A stretch of 64,000 nucleotides of DNA from Bacilli bacterium (GCA_035326105.1 DAOKYO010000001.1:620001-684000); one strand, 5' to 3'. Shown: positions 8,255-17,296, counted from the stretch's first letter. The notes: a model not told the origin generated them from the letters alone. Program-made: numbers and translations.

Positions 8255-9082
8255 ATGAAAAGATTTCAAAAGACGACAATTCTAGGAGTGGCAGCGCTCG
8301 GTATGTTACTGACCAGTTGTGGCTCAAAAAATTACGACAATTCACGTCTCGTAGTTGGGTTGGAGTGCAATTATGCTCCGTTTAATTGGACCGCGTTGAG
8401 CACAAGTGATTACACACTTCCAATCGATGGCTTGGATGGACAATACGCCGATGGATACGATATTCAAGTTGCCCGTTACCTAAGCGCCACTTTAGACAAG
8501 GAAGTAGTGATTAAAAAATTTGATTGGGAAGCTTTAGTGCCCGCGATTCAATCTAACCAGATTAATTTGATTATTGCCGGGATGAGCTATAGTGAGGAGC
8601 GTGATTTGTCGGTTGATTTTACTAATCCTTACTACCAAAGTAACATTGTAGCAATCGTTCGCAAAAATAGCCCCTATGTCGATGTCGATACGATTGCTGG
8701 ATTATCCGGCGCGAAGGTTATTTCGCAGCTAGGAACAATTCAAGATCAAATTATCGATCAGATTCCCAATGTTATTCATATGACGGGGACCGACACTTTT
8801 TCAAGTGCCGCATTAATGGTCAATAGCGGGGATGCCGATGCAATGTTAGCCGAATACCCAGTAGCCCGGGCCATCGTTAACGCTAATTCAAATCTAGCCA
8901 TCGTTTCTTTTACGGATAGTTTTAGTGGTATTGATGCTAATGACTTAAGCGTTTCGGTCGCGGTTAAAGAGGGAAATCAAGAATTGATTAATCTAATTAA
9001 CGACGCTTTAATTGATTTGAGTGATACTGACCGGCAAGCGATGATGGACGGAGCTATTGCACGTTCAGCGCTCAGCGAGTAA
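8255..9082 (+). CDS. Amino-acid ABC transporter substrate-binding lipoprotein (probably lysine)
   Basis: Captures an amino acid outside the membrane and passes it to the permease encoded next. The 275-residue protein has a lipoprotein signal with lipobox LLTSC and lipidated Cys22. The mature part is a family-3 solute-binding protein (RLVVGLECNYAPFNW, then DGYDIQVARYLS, then IIAGMSYSEERDLSVDFTNPYY). It is the first gene after the lysine riboswitch, so lysine is the inferred ligand. An AAAGGAG ribosome binding site precedes the ATG. The stop is 3 bases before the permease start. Confidence 0.92.
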   Translation: MKRFQKTTILGVAALGMLLTSCGSKNYDNSRLVVGLECNYAPFNWTALSTSDYTLPIDGLDGQYADGYDIQVARYLSATLDKEVVIKKFDWEALVPAIQSNQINLIIAGMSYSEERDLSVDFTNPYYQSNIVAIVRKNSPYVDVDTIAGLSGAKVISQLGTIQDQIIDQIPNVIHMTGTDTFSSAALMVNSGDADAMLAEYPVARAIVNANSNLAIVSFTDSFSGIDANDLSVSVAVKEGNQELINLINDALIDLSDTDRQAMMDGAIARSALSE

Positions 9083-9085
9083 AAA

Positions 9086-9826
9086 ATGAGTAGTTTTGAT
9101 AAGATAATTTATCTTTTGCGCCATTTCGGAGGACTATTTTGGCAAGGAACGTTAGTCACTCTTCTTTTGGCGGTTGTCGGCACATTTGCTGGACTGCTGT
9201 TTGGGCTATTACTATCAATGGCTCGTAATCTTCATTCGTTGCCAACCGACAGTTTATTTACGCGGGTTTGGAAGCGGACCATTATGGGACTATCCCTCGG
9301 ATATATTGAGCTGTTCCGAGGGACACCGATGATGGTTCAATCGATCATTATTTATTTTGGTGGGAAGGCGCTGGGAATTCCATGGACATACTTAAGTTGC
9401 GGTCTCGTGGTAATTTCAATTAATACAGCCGCCTATATGGCGGAAATCATTCGTTCGGGGATTAACGGTGTCGACAGGGGACAGATGGAAGCGGCTCGAA
9501 GTTTGGGCATGACCCATACTCAAGCGATGGTAAGGGTTATTTTTCCCCAGGCTTTAAAAAATGCCATTCCCGCTCTAGGCAATGAATTCATTACCAATAT
9601 TAAAGATTCGTCGGTCCTAAATGTAATAACGGTATCGGAACTTTTTATGGCGGCAAAAATCGCTTCCAACAACACTTACTTCTTTGTTGAATCTTATTTA
9701 ATTATTGCAATGGTTTATCTTCTTTTGACAATAAGCGCCAGCCGGTTGTTGAAAATGATTGAGAAGCATTTAAGCCAACCATATTCCGAGAAAAAGGAGC
9801 AGTTGCATCATGTCATCCATAATTAA
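9086..9826 (+). CDS. Amino-acid ABC transporter permease (HisM/GlnP family)
   Basis: Membrane channel subunit of the riboswitch-controlled transporter, 246 residues with about five membrane helices. The family signature ELFRGTPMMVQ and the EAA loop that docks the ATPase (GQMEAARSLGM near residue 131, continuing to FPQAL) are clear. It starts 3 bases after the binding-protein gene and its 3' end overlaps the ATPase gene by 17 bases, which implies tight translational coupling. Only one permease is encoded, so it probably works as a homodimer. Confidence 0.93.
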   Translation: MSSFDKIIYLLRHFGGLFWQGTLVTLLLAVVGTFAGLLFGLLLSMARNLHSLPTDSLFTRVWKRTIMGLSLGYIELFRGTPMMVQSIIIYFGGKALGIPWTYLSCGLVVISINTAAYMAEIIRSGINGVDRGQMEAARSLGMTHTQAMVRVIFPQALKNAIPALGNEFITNIKDSSVLNVITVSELFMAAKIASNNTYFFVESYLIIAMVYLLLTISASRLLKMIEKHLSQPYSEKKEQLHHVIHN

Positions 9827-10550
9827 TGTTTGCCATCTTGAAAAAAAGTTTGGCGGTTTAGTCGTGCTTGATGACATAAATTTTTCAGTCAATCAAGGTG
9901 AAGTAATTGCCATAATCGGCTCCTCTGGCGGAGGTAAAAGCACGCTTCTTAGGTGCTTGAATTTACTAGAAGATCCGACGCGTGGCGAAATCTTCTTTGA
10001 AGGTAAAAACATACTTGGTCCGCAGGCAAACATAAATCATTTGCGAGAGAAAATGGGGATGGTTTTTCAACAGTTTAACCTTTTTGACAACTACAATGTG
10101 ATTGACAATTGTATACTGGCGCAGAAACTGGTTTTAAAAAGATCACGGCGGCTTTCGCAAGAAATCGCCTTAAAAAATCTTGATAAAGTTGGGCTTGGCG
10201 ACCGCACTAAATTTAAAATTTTTCAATTAAGCGGGGGTCAAAAGCAACGGGCGGCCATCGCTCGCGCCTTATGTATGGAGCCAGAGGTAATGCTTTTTGA
10301 TGAACCAACTAGCGCTTTAGACCCAGAGATGGTGGATGAGGTATTAGGTGTTATTCAAAAGTTAGCCCGCGAAGGAATGACGATGTTAATCGTCACCCAC
10401 GAGATGAATTTTGCCTTAAATGTCGCGACGCGTCTTTTGATGTTAGATCAAGGCAAAATTATTTTTGATGGTACGCCGAAACGGGCAATTGAGACAATGG
10501 ATAACGATCGACTTCAATCATTTATTAACCCAAAGGCCAAGAAAAAGTAA
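9810..10550 (+). CDS. Amino-acid ABC transporter ATPase (GlnQ/HisP family)
   Basis: Energises uptake by the two preceding proteins. In 246 residues it shows Walker A GSSGGGKST (37-45), Q-loop near 87, signature LSGGQ (140-144), Walker B MLFDE (161-165), the D-loop SALD and switch His197. It overlaps the permease gene and is last in the operon, followed by a strong terminator at 10581. Confidence 0.95.
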   Translation: MSSIINVCHLEKKFGGLVVLDDINFSVNQGEVIAIIGSSGGGKSTLLRCLNLLEDPTRGEIFFEGKNILGPQANINHLREKMGMVFQQFNLFDNYNVIDNCILAQKLVLKRSRRLSQEIALKNLDKVGLGDRTKFKIFQLSGGQKQRAAIARALCMEPEVMLFDEPTSALDPEMVDEVLGVIQKLAREGMTMLIVTHEMNFALNVATRLLMLDQGKIIFDGTPKRAIETMDNDRLQSFINPKAKKK

Positions 10551-10580
10551 GTAATAGTAACTGATAAAATCCTTATAAAT

Positions 10581-10610
10581 TGCCATTTTTTAATGAAATG
10601 GCATTTTTTT
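10581..10610 (+). terminator. Terminator of the amino-acid transporter operon
   Basis: TGCCATTT (10581-10588) pairs perfectly with AAATGGCA (10596-10603) and is followed by seven T. Confidence 0.88.
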
Positions 10611-10644
10611 ATTCAGTGATAAAAGAAAAAATTAAGTTATCGAG

Positions 10645-10672
10645 TTGTTTAAGTTAAATAAAGTAGTATAAT
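10645..10672 (+). promoter_or_regulatory. Promoter giving a nearly leaderless LacI-type message
   Basis: TTGTTT (10645-10650) and TATAAT (10667-10672) are spaced by 16 bases. The ATG of the next gene is at 10682, only about 9 bases after the -10 box. The transcript would start within a few bases of the start codon, leaving no room for a ribosome binding site. Confidence 0.7.
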
Positions 10673-10681
10673 AGGGACACT

Positions 10682-11485
10682 ATGAAAAAAGTAACGATTA
10701 AAGATATCGCCCGGGAAGCCGGTGTGTCCGTGGCGACAGTATCCTATGTTCTCAACAACCGCACCGATCAAAAGATAAGTGAAGCGACGAAAGCAAAGGT
10801 TCTTCAGATTGTTAATCTATTTAATTATCAGTCGAATAATTCGCGTAATTTGGCGTCGGGTGTTACTAAGCAGGTCGCCCTATTTACCGGAGAGGCGGCT
10901 GGAGGAATTGGCAAATTAGAAGAATGGTCTTTCATTGCAAAATTACGGGACACGATGGTCAAAGATGGTTATCATCTCGTCATCCAACCGGATAATGAAA
11001 TTCGACGCATCGACAATGTGGATGCCATTATATGCCACGGAACAACCATCGATTTTTTTCGCGAATTATCGCAGTTGAATTTTGTTCCGGTGATTGCCGT
11101 TGATTTATATATCAATGACACGCTTTTCTTCCAAATAAACAGCAACTATCGAGATTTGATAGACATCGCTTCGGATAATTTCGGATATGATGATTTTACA
11201 GTTGTTTTCCCGGAGGGATTATCACCTCAGGTACGGAGTGTTTTGCGCCGCAGTTATCACACTATTTCGGTCGGCAGTGTCAGCGAATTAACCGATCTTC
11301 TTAAGGCCAGTCAAAATGAGCACATGATAGTATATGGTGCTAATTTAGCTGAGATTGCGCGGGCGATTAAACCGGACATAATTCCCTTTGATGTTGTTAG
11401 TAGCGACAAGATGGATTGCATTTGGGATTGCTGCCAAAAAGCGATTGGTCGGCAGTCAGTTATCCAAAAGCATTTTGAAATTTAA
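10682..11485 (+). CDS. Short LacI-family transcriptional regulator
   Basis: DNA-binding repressor or activator of the LacI/GalR family. The N-terminal helix-turn-helix is canonical (VTIKDIAREAGVSVATVSYVL, residues 4-24) with the hinge helix near 49-60. The sugar-binding-like part is only about 205 residues, giving 267 in all against the usual 320-340, and it diverges from the typical periplasmic-binding fold. The effector is therefore unknown. The promoter places transcription start within a few bases of the ATG. Target genes cannot be read from context; the nearby transporter has its own riboswitch. Confidence 0.85.
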   Translation: MKKVTIKDIAREAGVSVATVSYVLNNRTDQKISEATKAKVLQIVNLFNYQSNNSRNLASGVTKQVALFTGEAAGGIGKLEEWSFIAKLRDTMVKDGYHLVIQPDNEIRRIDNVDAIICHGTTIDFFRELSQLNFVPVIAVDLYINDTLFFQINSNYRDLIDIASDNFGYDDFTVVFPEGLSPQVRSVLRRSYHTISVGSVSELTDLLKASQNEHMIVYGANLAEIARAIKPDIIPFDVVSSDKMDCIWDCCQKAIGRQSVIQKHFEI

Positions 11486-11517
11486 TTTTGCCTATTCTAG
11501 TTTGTGTAAACCTAAAC

Positions 11518-11542
11518 GAGGGATATAAAATCCCTCTTTTTC
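11518..11542 (+). terminator. Terminator after the LacI-type regulator
   Basis: GAGGGAT (11518-11524) pairs with ATCCCTC (11530-11536) around a 5-base loop and is followed by a T-rich tract. Confidence 0.88.
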
Positions 11543-11633
11543 TTCGAAAAACGAATATTTATTATGATTTCCTTCAATTAAGTTGCTGCGATTGTTGGAT
11601 GGATTTAATTGCCTAATGCTAACTTTAATTAAA

Positions 11634-11642
11634 TGTTATAAT
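11634..11642 (+). promoter_or_regulatory. Extended -10 promoter of the CBS-nitroreductase gene
   Basis: TGTTATAAT (11634-11642) is a TG-n-TATAAT extended -10 element located 20 bases before the ATG at 11662. An AGGAGG ribosome binding site lies between them. Confidence 0.6.
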
Positions 11643-11661
11643 TTTCCCGTAGGAGGCGAAT

Positions 11662-12588
11662 ATGCATATTTTGAATTTTTTAAAACCAAAAGCCGAGGTG
11701 GCTTATATTGACGTCAATTCCTCGATTCGTCAATGTGTCGAAAAAATGACCATCCACGGCTTTACAGCGATTCCGTTGCTAGCTGGTGATGGAACATATA
11801 TCGGCACAATTACCGAGGGAGACCTTCTTTGGTTCATTAAAAACCAGACGGATATGGACTTGTATAAGGCGGAAGAGTTGAACATTAAAGAGGTCAAGCG
11901 CCGGCGGGATAATGTTCCCGTCGATATCAATGCCAGTTTGGAACAAATGTTTAAATTGGCTTTAAGACAAAATTTCACTCCTGTCCTGGATGATCGGAAA
12001 ATGTTTATCGGAATTGTCACTCGGCGGGACATATTAACCTATTATCAAGGACATCTTTCCACAAGCGACAGCGATGTTATAAATCCAGTTATCAGCACCA
12101 TTCTATCGCGTAGAAGCATTCGTCGGTATACGCAAGAGAAGGTCACCGAACGTGAGATTAACAAGATATTGGATGCCGCTTTATCAGCCCCATCGGCCAA
12201 GAACAGACAACCGGTCCATATCCTGGTTTTACGGGACGAAAAAATAAAAGAAGATTTGAAAGAAGCCACTAAATACGGAAAGATGATTTCGGAAGCCCAG
12301 GTGGTCTTGGCCGTCTTCGGCGACACAAAACAAGAGGCGAACGAATTCTATTTAAATAATGATTGTTCGGCGGTAATTGAAAATGCACTGCTGGCGATAG
12401 AAGCACTCGGACTTGGGGCGGTTTGGATTGGAACAGAAGATGAGCAGGAGACTTCATTTCTTTTTGAAAAACTAAGTATTCCTCAGGAAATGAAAATATA
12501 TGGAATAATTGCTCTTGGTCATCCTTTAGAAGAAAAAACCCCTCATGGGTCGGCGCCATTTGATAAAACCCACTTTAATCATTGGTAA
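11662..12588 (+). CDS. CBS-domain pair fused to a nitroreductase domain
   Basis: A two-part protein of 308 residues. The first half (about 1-130) is a tandem CBS (Bateman) module, a known adenine-nucleotide sensor, with two copies of the V..D.TIRQ..E.M..HG...IPL...GT..G pattern. The second half (about 146-295) is a nitroreductase-like FMN domain beginning SRRSIRRY (149-156), with SAPSAKNRQP near 175-184 and the closing GHP motif. The fold suggests an NAD(P)H-dependent flavin reductase whose activity is gated by energy status; the substrate is unknown. AGGAGG precedes the ATG. The CDF transporter gene follows 5 bases after its stop. Confidence 0.88.
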   Translation: MHILNFLKPKAEVAYIDVNSSIRQCVEKMTIHGFTAIPLLAGDGTYIGTITEGDLLWFIKNQTDMDLYKAEELNIKEVKRRRDNVPVDINASLEQMFKLALRQNFTPVLDDRKMFIGIVTRRDILTYYQGHLSTSDSDVINPVISTILSRRSIRRYTQEKVTEREINKILDAALSAPSAKNRQPVHILVLRDEKIKEDLKEATKYGKMISEAQVVLAVFGDTKQEANEFYLNNDCSAVIENALLAIEALGLGAVWIGTEDEQETSFLFEKLSIPQEMKIYGIIALGHPLEEKTPHGSAPFDKTHFNHW

Positions 12589-12593
12589 CATTT

Positions 12594-13508
12594 ATGAAAA
12601 AAAACATTAATTCTCCTGAAAGTGCCTCATCCATTTCATTAGGGGCCAACATTTTACTAACACTAGGAAAACTTATCGGTGGTATTATTGCTCATTCACA
12701 AGCTTTAATCAGCGACGGGATCAATTCCTTGGATGACATTATTTCGACCATTGTAGTGATGATTGGGGTTAAGTCTTCAACCAAGAAGGCGGATGAAAAT
12801 CATCCTTTTGGTCATGAGCGAATGGACAATGTCGCGGCGATCATTCTTTCGATTTTTTTCTTTATTACGGGTATCGGTATTATCGTAGTCGGCGGTGCCT
12901 CTTTACTACGAGCCTTACGCGGAGAGATTGAGTTATCACTTCCTAATAAACTGGCTTGGATTGTCGCAGGTATTGCTATGGCAATCAAAGAAGGGCTATT
13001 TCTCTATACATTCCGTATCGGACGTAAAAGTAGAAGCTCCGCTATTCAAGGTTTAGCCATGGATCATCAGATGGACGTCATATCGACGGGCGTAGCCTTA
13101 ATTGGTATTGTTTTAGCCATCGTTTTAGATTTACCTTGGATTGACCCGCTGGCGGCGATAATTACCGGTCTACTTATTATTGTTACGGGCATCAGAACTT
13201 TATATGATGCGTTTAACAAAATGACCGACCATGCGGCTAGCGAAAAAACGATTGAAGAAATTGCCACTACGATTATCGGCGTCGCGGGTGTTGTGCGTAT
13301 TGACGATTTAAGAACACGCTTATTTGGATCACGTATCTACGTTGATGTTGAGATTGCCGTCGATGCCAATCTTTCGTTGCGGAAAGCGCATGCTATCGCT
13401 GAGGAAGTGCACCATCAAGTTGAACAAAGCAATGTCGATATTAAACATATTATGGTCCACGTTAATCCGGATGTTGGCCGCGGAGCCTATGCCAAAGAGG
13501 AAAACTAA
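12594..13508 (+). CDS. Cation diffusion facilitator (CDF) family metal exporter
   Basis: Proton-coupled efflux of divalent metal (zinc, iron, manganese or cobalt) at the cytoplasmic membrane. About 304 residues with six membrane helices and a C-terminal cytoplasmic domain. The metal-site helices carry DGINSLDD (Asp41, Asp47/48), HPFGHE (70-75) and DHQMD (His158, Asp161). The C-terminal VHVNP is typical. An in-frame TTG at 12582 would overlap the previous gene; the ATG at 12594 is preferred, although no Shine-Dalgarno sequence is seen and translational coupling to the CBS-nitroreductase is likely. Metal specificity cannot be read from sequence alone. Confidence 0.9.
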   Translation: MKKNINSPESASSISLGANILLTLGKLIGGIIAHSQALISDGINSLDDIISTIVVMIGVKSSTKKADENHPFGHERMDNVAAIILSIFFFITGIGIIVVGGASLLRALRGEIELSLPNKLAWIVAGIAMAIKEGLFLYTFRIGRKSRSSAIQGLAMDHQMDVISTGVALIGIVLAIVLDLPWIDPLAAIITGLLIIVTGIRTLYDAFNKMTDHAASEKTIEEIATTIIGVAGVVRIDDLRTRLFGSRIYVDVEIAVDANLSLRKAHAIAEEVHHQVEQSNVDIKHIMVHVNPDVGRGAYAKEEN

Positions 13509-13535
13509 TTTTTATCCATCGGTAAAAAAGATATG

Positions 13536-13562
13536 AAAAAAGCCCATCTTAGGTGGTTTTTT
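13536..13562 (+). terminator. Weak bidirectional terminator after the CDF gene
   Basis: A run of A, CCATC (13544-13548), a TTA loop, GGTGG (13552-13556) and a run of T form a short A/T-flanked hairpin. Confidence 0.5.
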
Positions 13563-13609
13563 ATCGCCACCCGGTAGGTGTTTAATATTGCCAATAAGCC
13601 AAAAGTCCC

Positions 13610-13637
13610 TTATATTCTAGGTTTTTTCGTGTATAAT
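13610..13637 (+). promoter_or_regulatory. Promoter of the flavodoxin-like reductase gene
   Basis: TTATAT (13610-13615) and TATAAT (13632-13637) are spaced by 16 bases, with an AAAGGAG ribosome binding site before the ATG at 13666. Confidence 0.55.
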
Positions 13638-13665
13638 ATATAAGAAGAAAGGAGAATGGGTTTTT

Positions 13666-14220
13666 ATGGCAAAAAATATCCTCGTTATTACTGGAAGTGC
13701 TCGCGCTGACGGTAATGGTTCTGAGTTGGCAAAGACTTTCATTGCCGGAGCGCGGAGCAGCGGTAACGCCGTCCGTCGTTTTGATGCTGCCACAAAAATC
13801 ATTCATCCGTGTCGCGGCTGCGAAAATTGCTGGAGCAAAGGTCGGCCGTGCATTGTCGATGATGCGTTTAATTCCTTAGCGCCATACCTTCAAGTGAGTG
13901 ATATTTTAGTTTTAGTTTCACCGCTTTATTGGTCCGGGCTATCGGCTTCAATTAAATTAATTACGGAGAAGATGGTAGCTTATACGCTGCCGAATCGAAA
14001 AAAGAATCTTCGAATTAAAGAGGCAATTCTTCTAGGAGTGGGGGCTACTGATAAAGTTGAAGATTTCGATTTGATGAAAGCGGAATTTAACCGATTGTGC
14101 GAAGTCTTTGCTTGGAAGAACGGTGGCATGGTTGTTGCTACAGGGGTTAAGGACCCAGGTGATATTGATAAAAATGTGGCATTGCAAGAAGCAGAAAATT
14201 TAGGAAAAAATATTCAATAG
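13666..14220 (+). CDS. NAD(P)H-dependent FMN reductase / iron-sulfur flavoprotein-like
   Basis: A flavodoxin-fold oxidoreductase of 184 residues. The phosphate-binding loop ITGSARADGNGSELAK (8-23) and the SPLYWSGLSASIK segment that frames FMN are present. Cysteines at 49, 52, 55 and 62 (CRGCENCWSKGRPC) resemble the compact cluster motif of the iron-sulfur flavoprotein family, but many members of the multimeric flavodoxin WrbA-like group have the same motif without a proven cluster. Its own promoter and a downstream terminator make it a single-gene unit. Quinone, azo or flavin reduction are all possible. Confidence 0.85.
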   Translation: MAKNILVITGSARADGNGSELAKTFIAGARSSGNAVRRFDAATKIIHPCRGCENCWSKGRPCIVDDAFNSLAPYLQVSDILVLVSPLYWSGLSASIKLITEKMVAYTLPNRKKNLRIKEAILLGVGATDKVEDFDLMKAEFNRLCEVFAWKNGGMVVATGVKDPGDIDKNVALQEAENLGKNIQ

Positions 14221-14223
14221 GTG

Positions 14224-14250
14224 AAACCGGTAAATGCCGGTTTTTTCTTT
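14224..14250 (+). terminator. Terminator after the flavodoxin-like gene
   Basis: AAACCGG (14224-14230) pairs with CCGGTTT (14237-14243), 6-base loop, followed by a T-rich tract. Confidence 0.88.
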
Positions 14251-14354
14251 TAACGGAAAGAAACCCCTTTCGAATAATATAAAAAAATGTTTTTTTGTTT
14301 TTTTTTAATTGAACATATTAAAATTAGCTTATTCTATTCTTGGTGGGGATCAGC

Positions 14355-15560
14355 ATGGAAAATTTTTTACTTATTTCACCTCAATTTCCTTCAACTTATT
14401 GGCGTTTCGCTCGAGCTTTGAAACGTCAAGGTTTTAATGTCGTCGGCATCGGCAATGCCCCATACTATGAACTAAGCAACGAATTAAAAGAAAGCCTAAG
14501 CGAATACTACTATTGCTCGGACATGGAAAACTATCAATCTTTATACAAAGCGGTGGCTTTTTTGTCATTTAAACACGGCAAGATGGATTATATCGAGTCG
14601 AATAATGAGTATTGGCTGGCAAGCGATGCTCGATTGCGCTCGGATTTTAACATTGGCACGGGACCTCAGAATAACTTTATAAGCAACATCAAAGAAAAAT
14701 CAAAAATGAAAGTGTTTTATAGGCAGGCGGGAGTTCCGGTTGCGCGCTATATTTTACCCGTGGTAAAAGACGATATTTTATCCTTTGTACAAAAAGTGGG
14801 CTTTCCTCTTTTTGCTAAACCGAATGTCGGCGTTGGCGCCACCCACACATTCAAGATGAATTGCTTATCGGATATAGATTTATTTTGGGAGAATCACGAT
14901 ACAGCTTCAGCCTACATTATTGAAGAATTCATTGATGGAACAGTTGTGTCCTTTGATGGAATAGTTAATTCCCATTCGGAACCAGTATTGATGGTTTCGC
15001 ACGTTTTTCCACAACCCAACGACATTCTTGTGAATGAATTAACTGATGATTTTTACTATACCTTGCCTTACGTTCCTTCCGATTTGGAAGCGGTCGGCCG
15101 TAAAGTGTTAAAAGCTTTTGGAATAAGAAAACGTTTTTTTCATCTCGAGTTTTTCCGACTAAATCACGACCAATATAGCGGAAAGCAAGGAGACATTGTC
15201 GCTTTGGAAGTCAATATGCGTCCGGCGGGGGGATATACGCCGGACATGATTAATATCTCGCAGTCGCTGGATTGTTACGAAATATATGCCGATGTAATGA
15301 AAAATGATGAAACCACCTTGCATCTAGATGGGAAAAAGTTTTATTGTATGGAATGTGCCCGCCGTAAAGAGCATATCGGAACTTATGCAAATGACGATAT
15401 GACCATTCATGAGCGGTACCGCGATGAACTTCAAAATAGCGGCCAATATCCTTCAGTATTAGCAACCGGAATGGGAGATTTCTTCTATATGGGACGCTTT
15501 CATACTTTAGAGGAAGCTTTGGCCTTCCGGGATTTCATCTTGAGTCGTAAAAATCAATAA
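14355..15560 (+). CDS. ATP-grasp family ligase of unknown substrate
   Basis: A carboxylate-amine/thiol ligase-type protein of about 401 residues. The N-terminal domain (about 1-105) is Rossmann-like and opens with ENFLLISPQFPSTYW. The ATP-grasp core (about 110-310) shows KSKMKVFYRQAGVPV, FPLFAKPNVGVGA (Lys lining the ATP site), IIEEFIDG and the metal-binding ALEVNMRPAGG. Close homologues in Bacillota are annotated only as ATP-grasp or carbamoyl-phosphate-synthase-like, so the amino acid or peptide made is unknown. The in-frame TTG at 14340 was rejected because GGTGGGG sits 8-9 bases before the ATG at 14355. Confidence 0.82.
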   Translation: MENFLLISPQFPSTYWRFARALKRQGFNVVGIGNAPYYELSNELKESLSEYYYCSDMENYQSLYKAVAFLSFKHGKMDYIESNNEYWLASDARLRSDFNIGTGPQNNFISNIKEKSKMKVFYRQAGVPVARYILPVVKDDILSFVQKVGFPLFAKPNVGVGATHTFKMNCLSDIDLFWENHDTASAYIIEEFIDGTVVSFDGIVNSHSEPVLMVSHVFPQPNDILVNELTDDFYYTLPYVPSDLEAVGRKVLKAFGIRKRFFHLEFFRLNHDQYSGKQGDIVALEVNMRPAGGYTPDMINISQSLDCYEIYADVMKNDETTLHLDGKKFYCMECARRKEHIGTYANDDMTIHERYRDELQNSGQYPSVLATGMGDFFYMGRFHTLEEALAFRDFILSRKNQ

Positions 15561-15610
15561 ACCAGCAGGTTGCTACGCCAACCGGCCCCGTATGAGAGAG
15601 GAATCATTCC

Positions 15611-17230
15611 ATGAACGAATACGTCAAAGCCGTCGTGTATCTTTTAGCAGGTCTAGGAGCTTTTTTAATTGGCTTCCATATTCTCAGTGACAATATAGAA
15701 AAGATTGCCACCAATCGTTTAAAAAAGATTTTTGCCAAAGTATCTACCAATCCGTTTGTTGGTCTAGGAATCGGAGTGGGAGTTACGGCGATTATCCAAT
15801 CAAGCAGTATTACAACCGTTATGGTTGTTGGGTTTGTCAACGCCGGAGTAATGAACTTATTTCAGGCGGCAGCAATCATTATGGGCGCCAACATTGGCAC
15901 CACAATTACCGCGCAAATAGTAGCGCTAAAATCATTTGATATTTCTTTTTTCGCCATGAGCCTTACAGCTATAGGTATTTTTGGTAATTTGTTTTCCCAT
16001 AAGGATCGCATGAAGAGCCTATTTTATGCCCTGGCGGGTTTAGGATTGGTTTTTGTGGGCTTGGAGATAATGGCGGATTCAATGTCGATATTTAAGGAAT
16101 CACCAACGATTGTAAATGCTTTGATGTCGGTTAATAATCCTTTTCTACTTTTGTTTATCGGCATAGCTTTTACGGGCTTAGTGCAAAGCAGCAGTGCCGT
16201 AACCACCATTTTAATTTCGATGGTGGCCGCGGGCTTGGTTATTGGTAATGGGGGCAATGACGTTTTATATGTTGTTTTAGGAACAAATATCGGTACGTGC
16301 GTTACGGCCTTATTTTCTTCCATTGGGGCAACAAACAACGGAAAAAGAGCGGCTTTGATTCATTTAATGTTTAATGTCTTTGGCTCATTGCTATTTATGG
16401 TACTGCTCCTCCTTTGGCCATCATTTATGGACGTAACGTTTGGTAAATGGTTTGCCTATCCTGCAACACAAATAGCGATGTTCCATACCTTCTTTAATGT
16501 CACGTGCTCACTATTGTTTTTGGGCCTTGTGCCTCAATTTGTTAAAATTTCACACTTGCTCATTAAGGATAAGAAAGAAGAAAAAAAGACTTTTTCCCAA
16601 TTTGATAAGCGTTTATTAGAAACGCCTTCACTAGCTTTAGTTCAACTGACAAAGGAAGTAGTTCGTTTAGGCGAAAAAGCAACCCATCTTTTAATTGATT
16701 CGGTCAAGGTATTTATCGATGATGATTTTGCCAACTTAGAAAGCATAGAACTTGGGGGCCGTGAAATAGAGGAATTAAGTAAAGAGATAACCAATTATCT
16801 AATTGAAGTTACCAGTGGAGATGTAGCCGAGATAGATGAAAAGCATATTGCGCTTCTTCATCACGTATTAGGTGACTATATGCGTCTAGTGGAGATAAGC
16901 GATAATTTTCGTAAGTATGAGCGACGGAAACATAACGAGAAAATGGCTTTTAGTGACAACGTGTATCTCGACTTAAATCGAATGATTTCTTTGATTGAAA
17001 AAGAGAGTAATTTGACGGCTAATTATCTTCTAAAACCAGACAATAAATTTGTTGAGCAAGCCGACGAAATTGAAAACGATATCGACGCTTTACGGACAGC
17101 GATGATAGATGATCATATAAAACGGTTAAATGAAGGAACATGCTCTCCTAATAGCAGTGCAGTATATATCAATTTAGTTAGCAATCTCGAAAGGGCGGGA
17201 GACCACTTGAATTTCATTTTCCATGGGTAA
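15611..17230 (+). CDS. Na/Pi cotransporter family protein with PhoU-like tail
   Basis: Sodium-phosphate symporter (NptA/YjbB family) in the cytoplasmic membrane. Of 539 residues, about 1-320 form 8-9 membrane helices holding the inverted repeat with two QSSS motifs (63-66 and 192-195), which mark the two halves of the transport core. About 340-539 is a helical PhoU-like domain that may gate transport. GAGAGAGGAATC supplies the ribosome binding site. It lies 50 bases after the ATP-grasp gene with no terminator between, so co-transcription is possible. Some family members export rather than import phosphate. Confidence 0.9.
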   Translation: MNEYVKAVVYLLAGLGAFLIGFHILSDNIEKIATNRLKKIFAKVSTNPFVGLGIGVGVTAIIQSSSITTVMVVGFVNAGVMNLFQAAAIIMGANIGTTITAQIVALKSFDISFFAMSLTAIGIFGNLFSHKDRMKSLFYALAGLGLVFVGLEIMADSMSIFKESPTIVNALMSVNNPFLLLFIGIAFTGLVQSSSAVTTILISMVAAGLVIGNGGNDVLYVVLGTNIGTCVTALFSSIGATNNGKRAALIHLMFNVFGSLLFMVLLLLWPSFMDVTFGKWFAYPATQIAMFHTFFNVTCSLLFLGLVPQFVKISHLLIKDKKEEKKTFSQFDKRLLETPSLALVQLTKEVVRLGEKATHLLIDSVKVFIDDDFANLESIELGGREIEELSKEITNYLIEVTSGDVAEIDEKHIALLHHVLGDYMRLVEISDNFRKYERRKHNEKMAFSDNVYLDLNRMISLIEKESNLTANYLLKPDNKFVEQADEIENDIDALRTAMIDDHIKRLNEGTCSPNSSAVYINLVSNLERAGDHLNFIFHG

Positions 17231-17231
17231 T

Positions 17232-17270
17232 CGTTTTCGTTAGTTTTGACTAATTAAAAAACGGCTTTTT
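17232..17270 (+). terminator. Terminator after the Na/Pi cotransporter
   Basis: CGTTTT and TTAG (17232-17243) pair with CTAA and AAAACG (17250-17263) around a 6-base loop; a run of T follows at 17266. It separates the housekeeping region from the polysaccharide locus. Confidence 0.65.
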
Positions 17271-17296
17271 TTGCGCATGTATGCGTTATCAAATGT

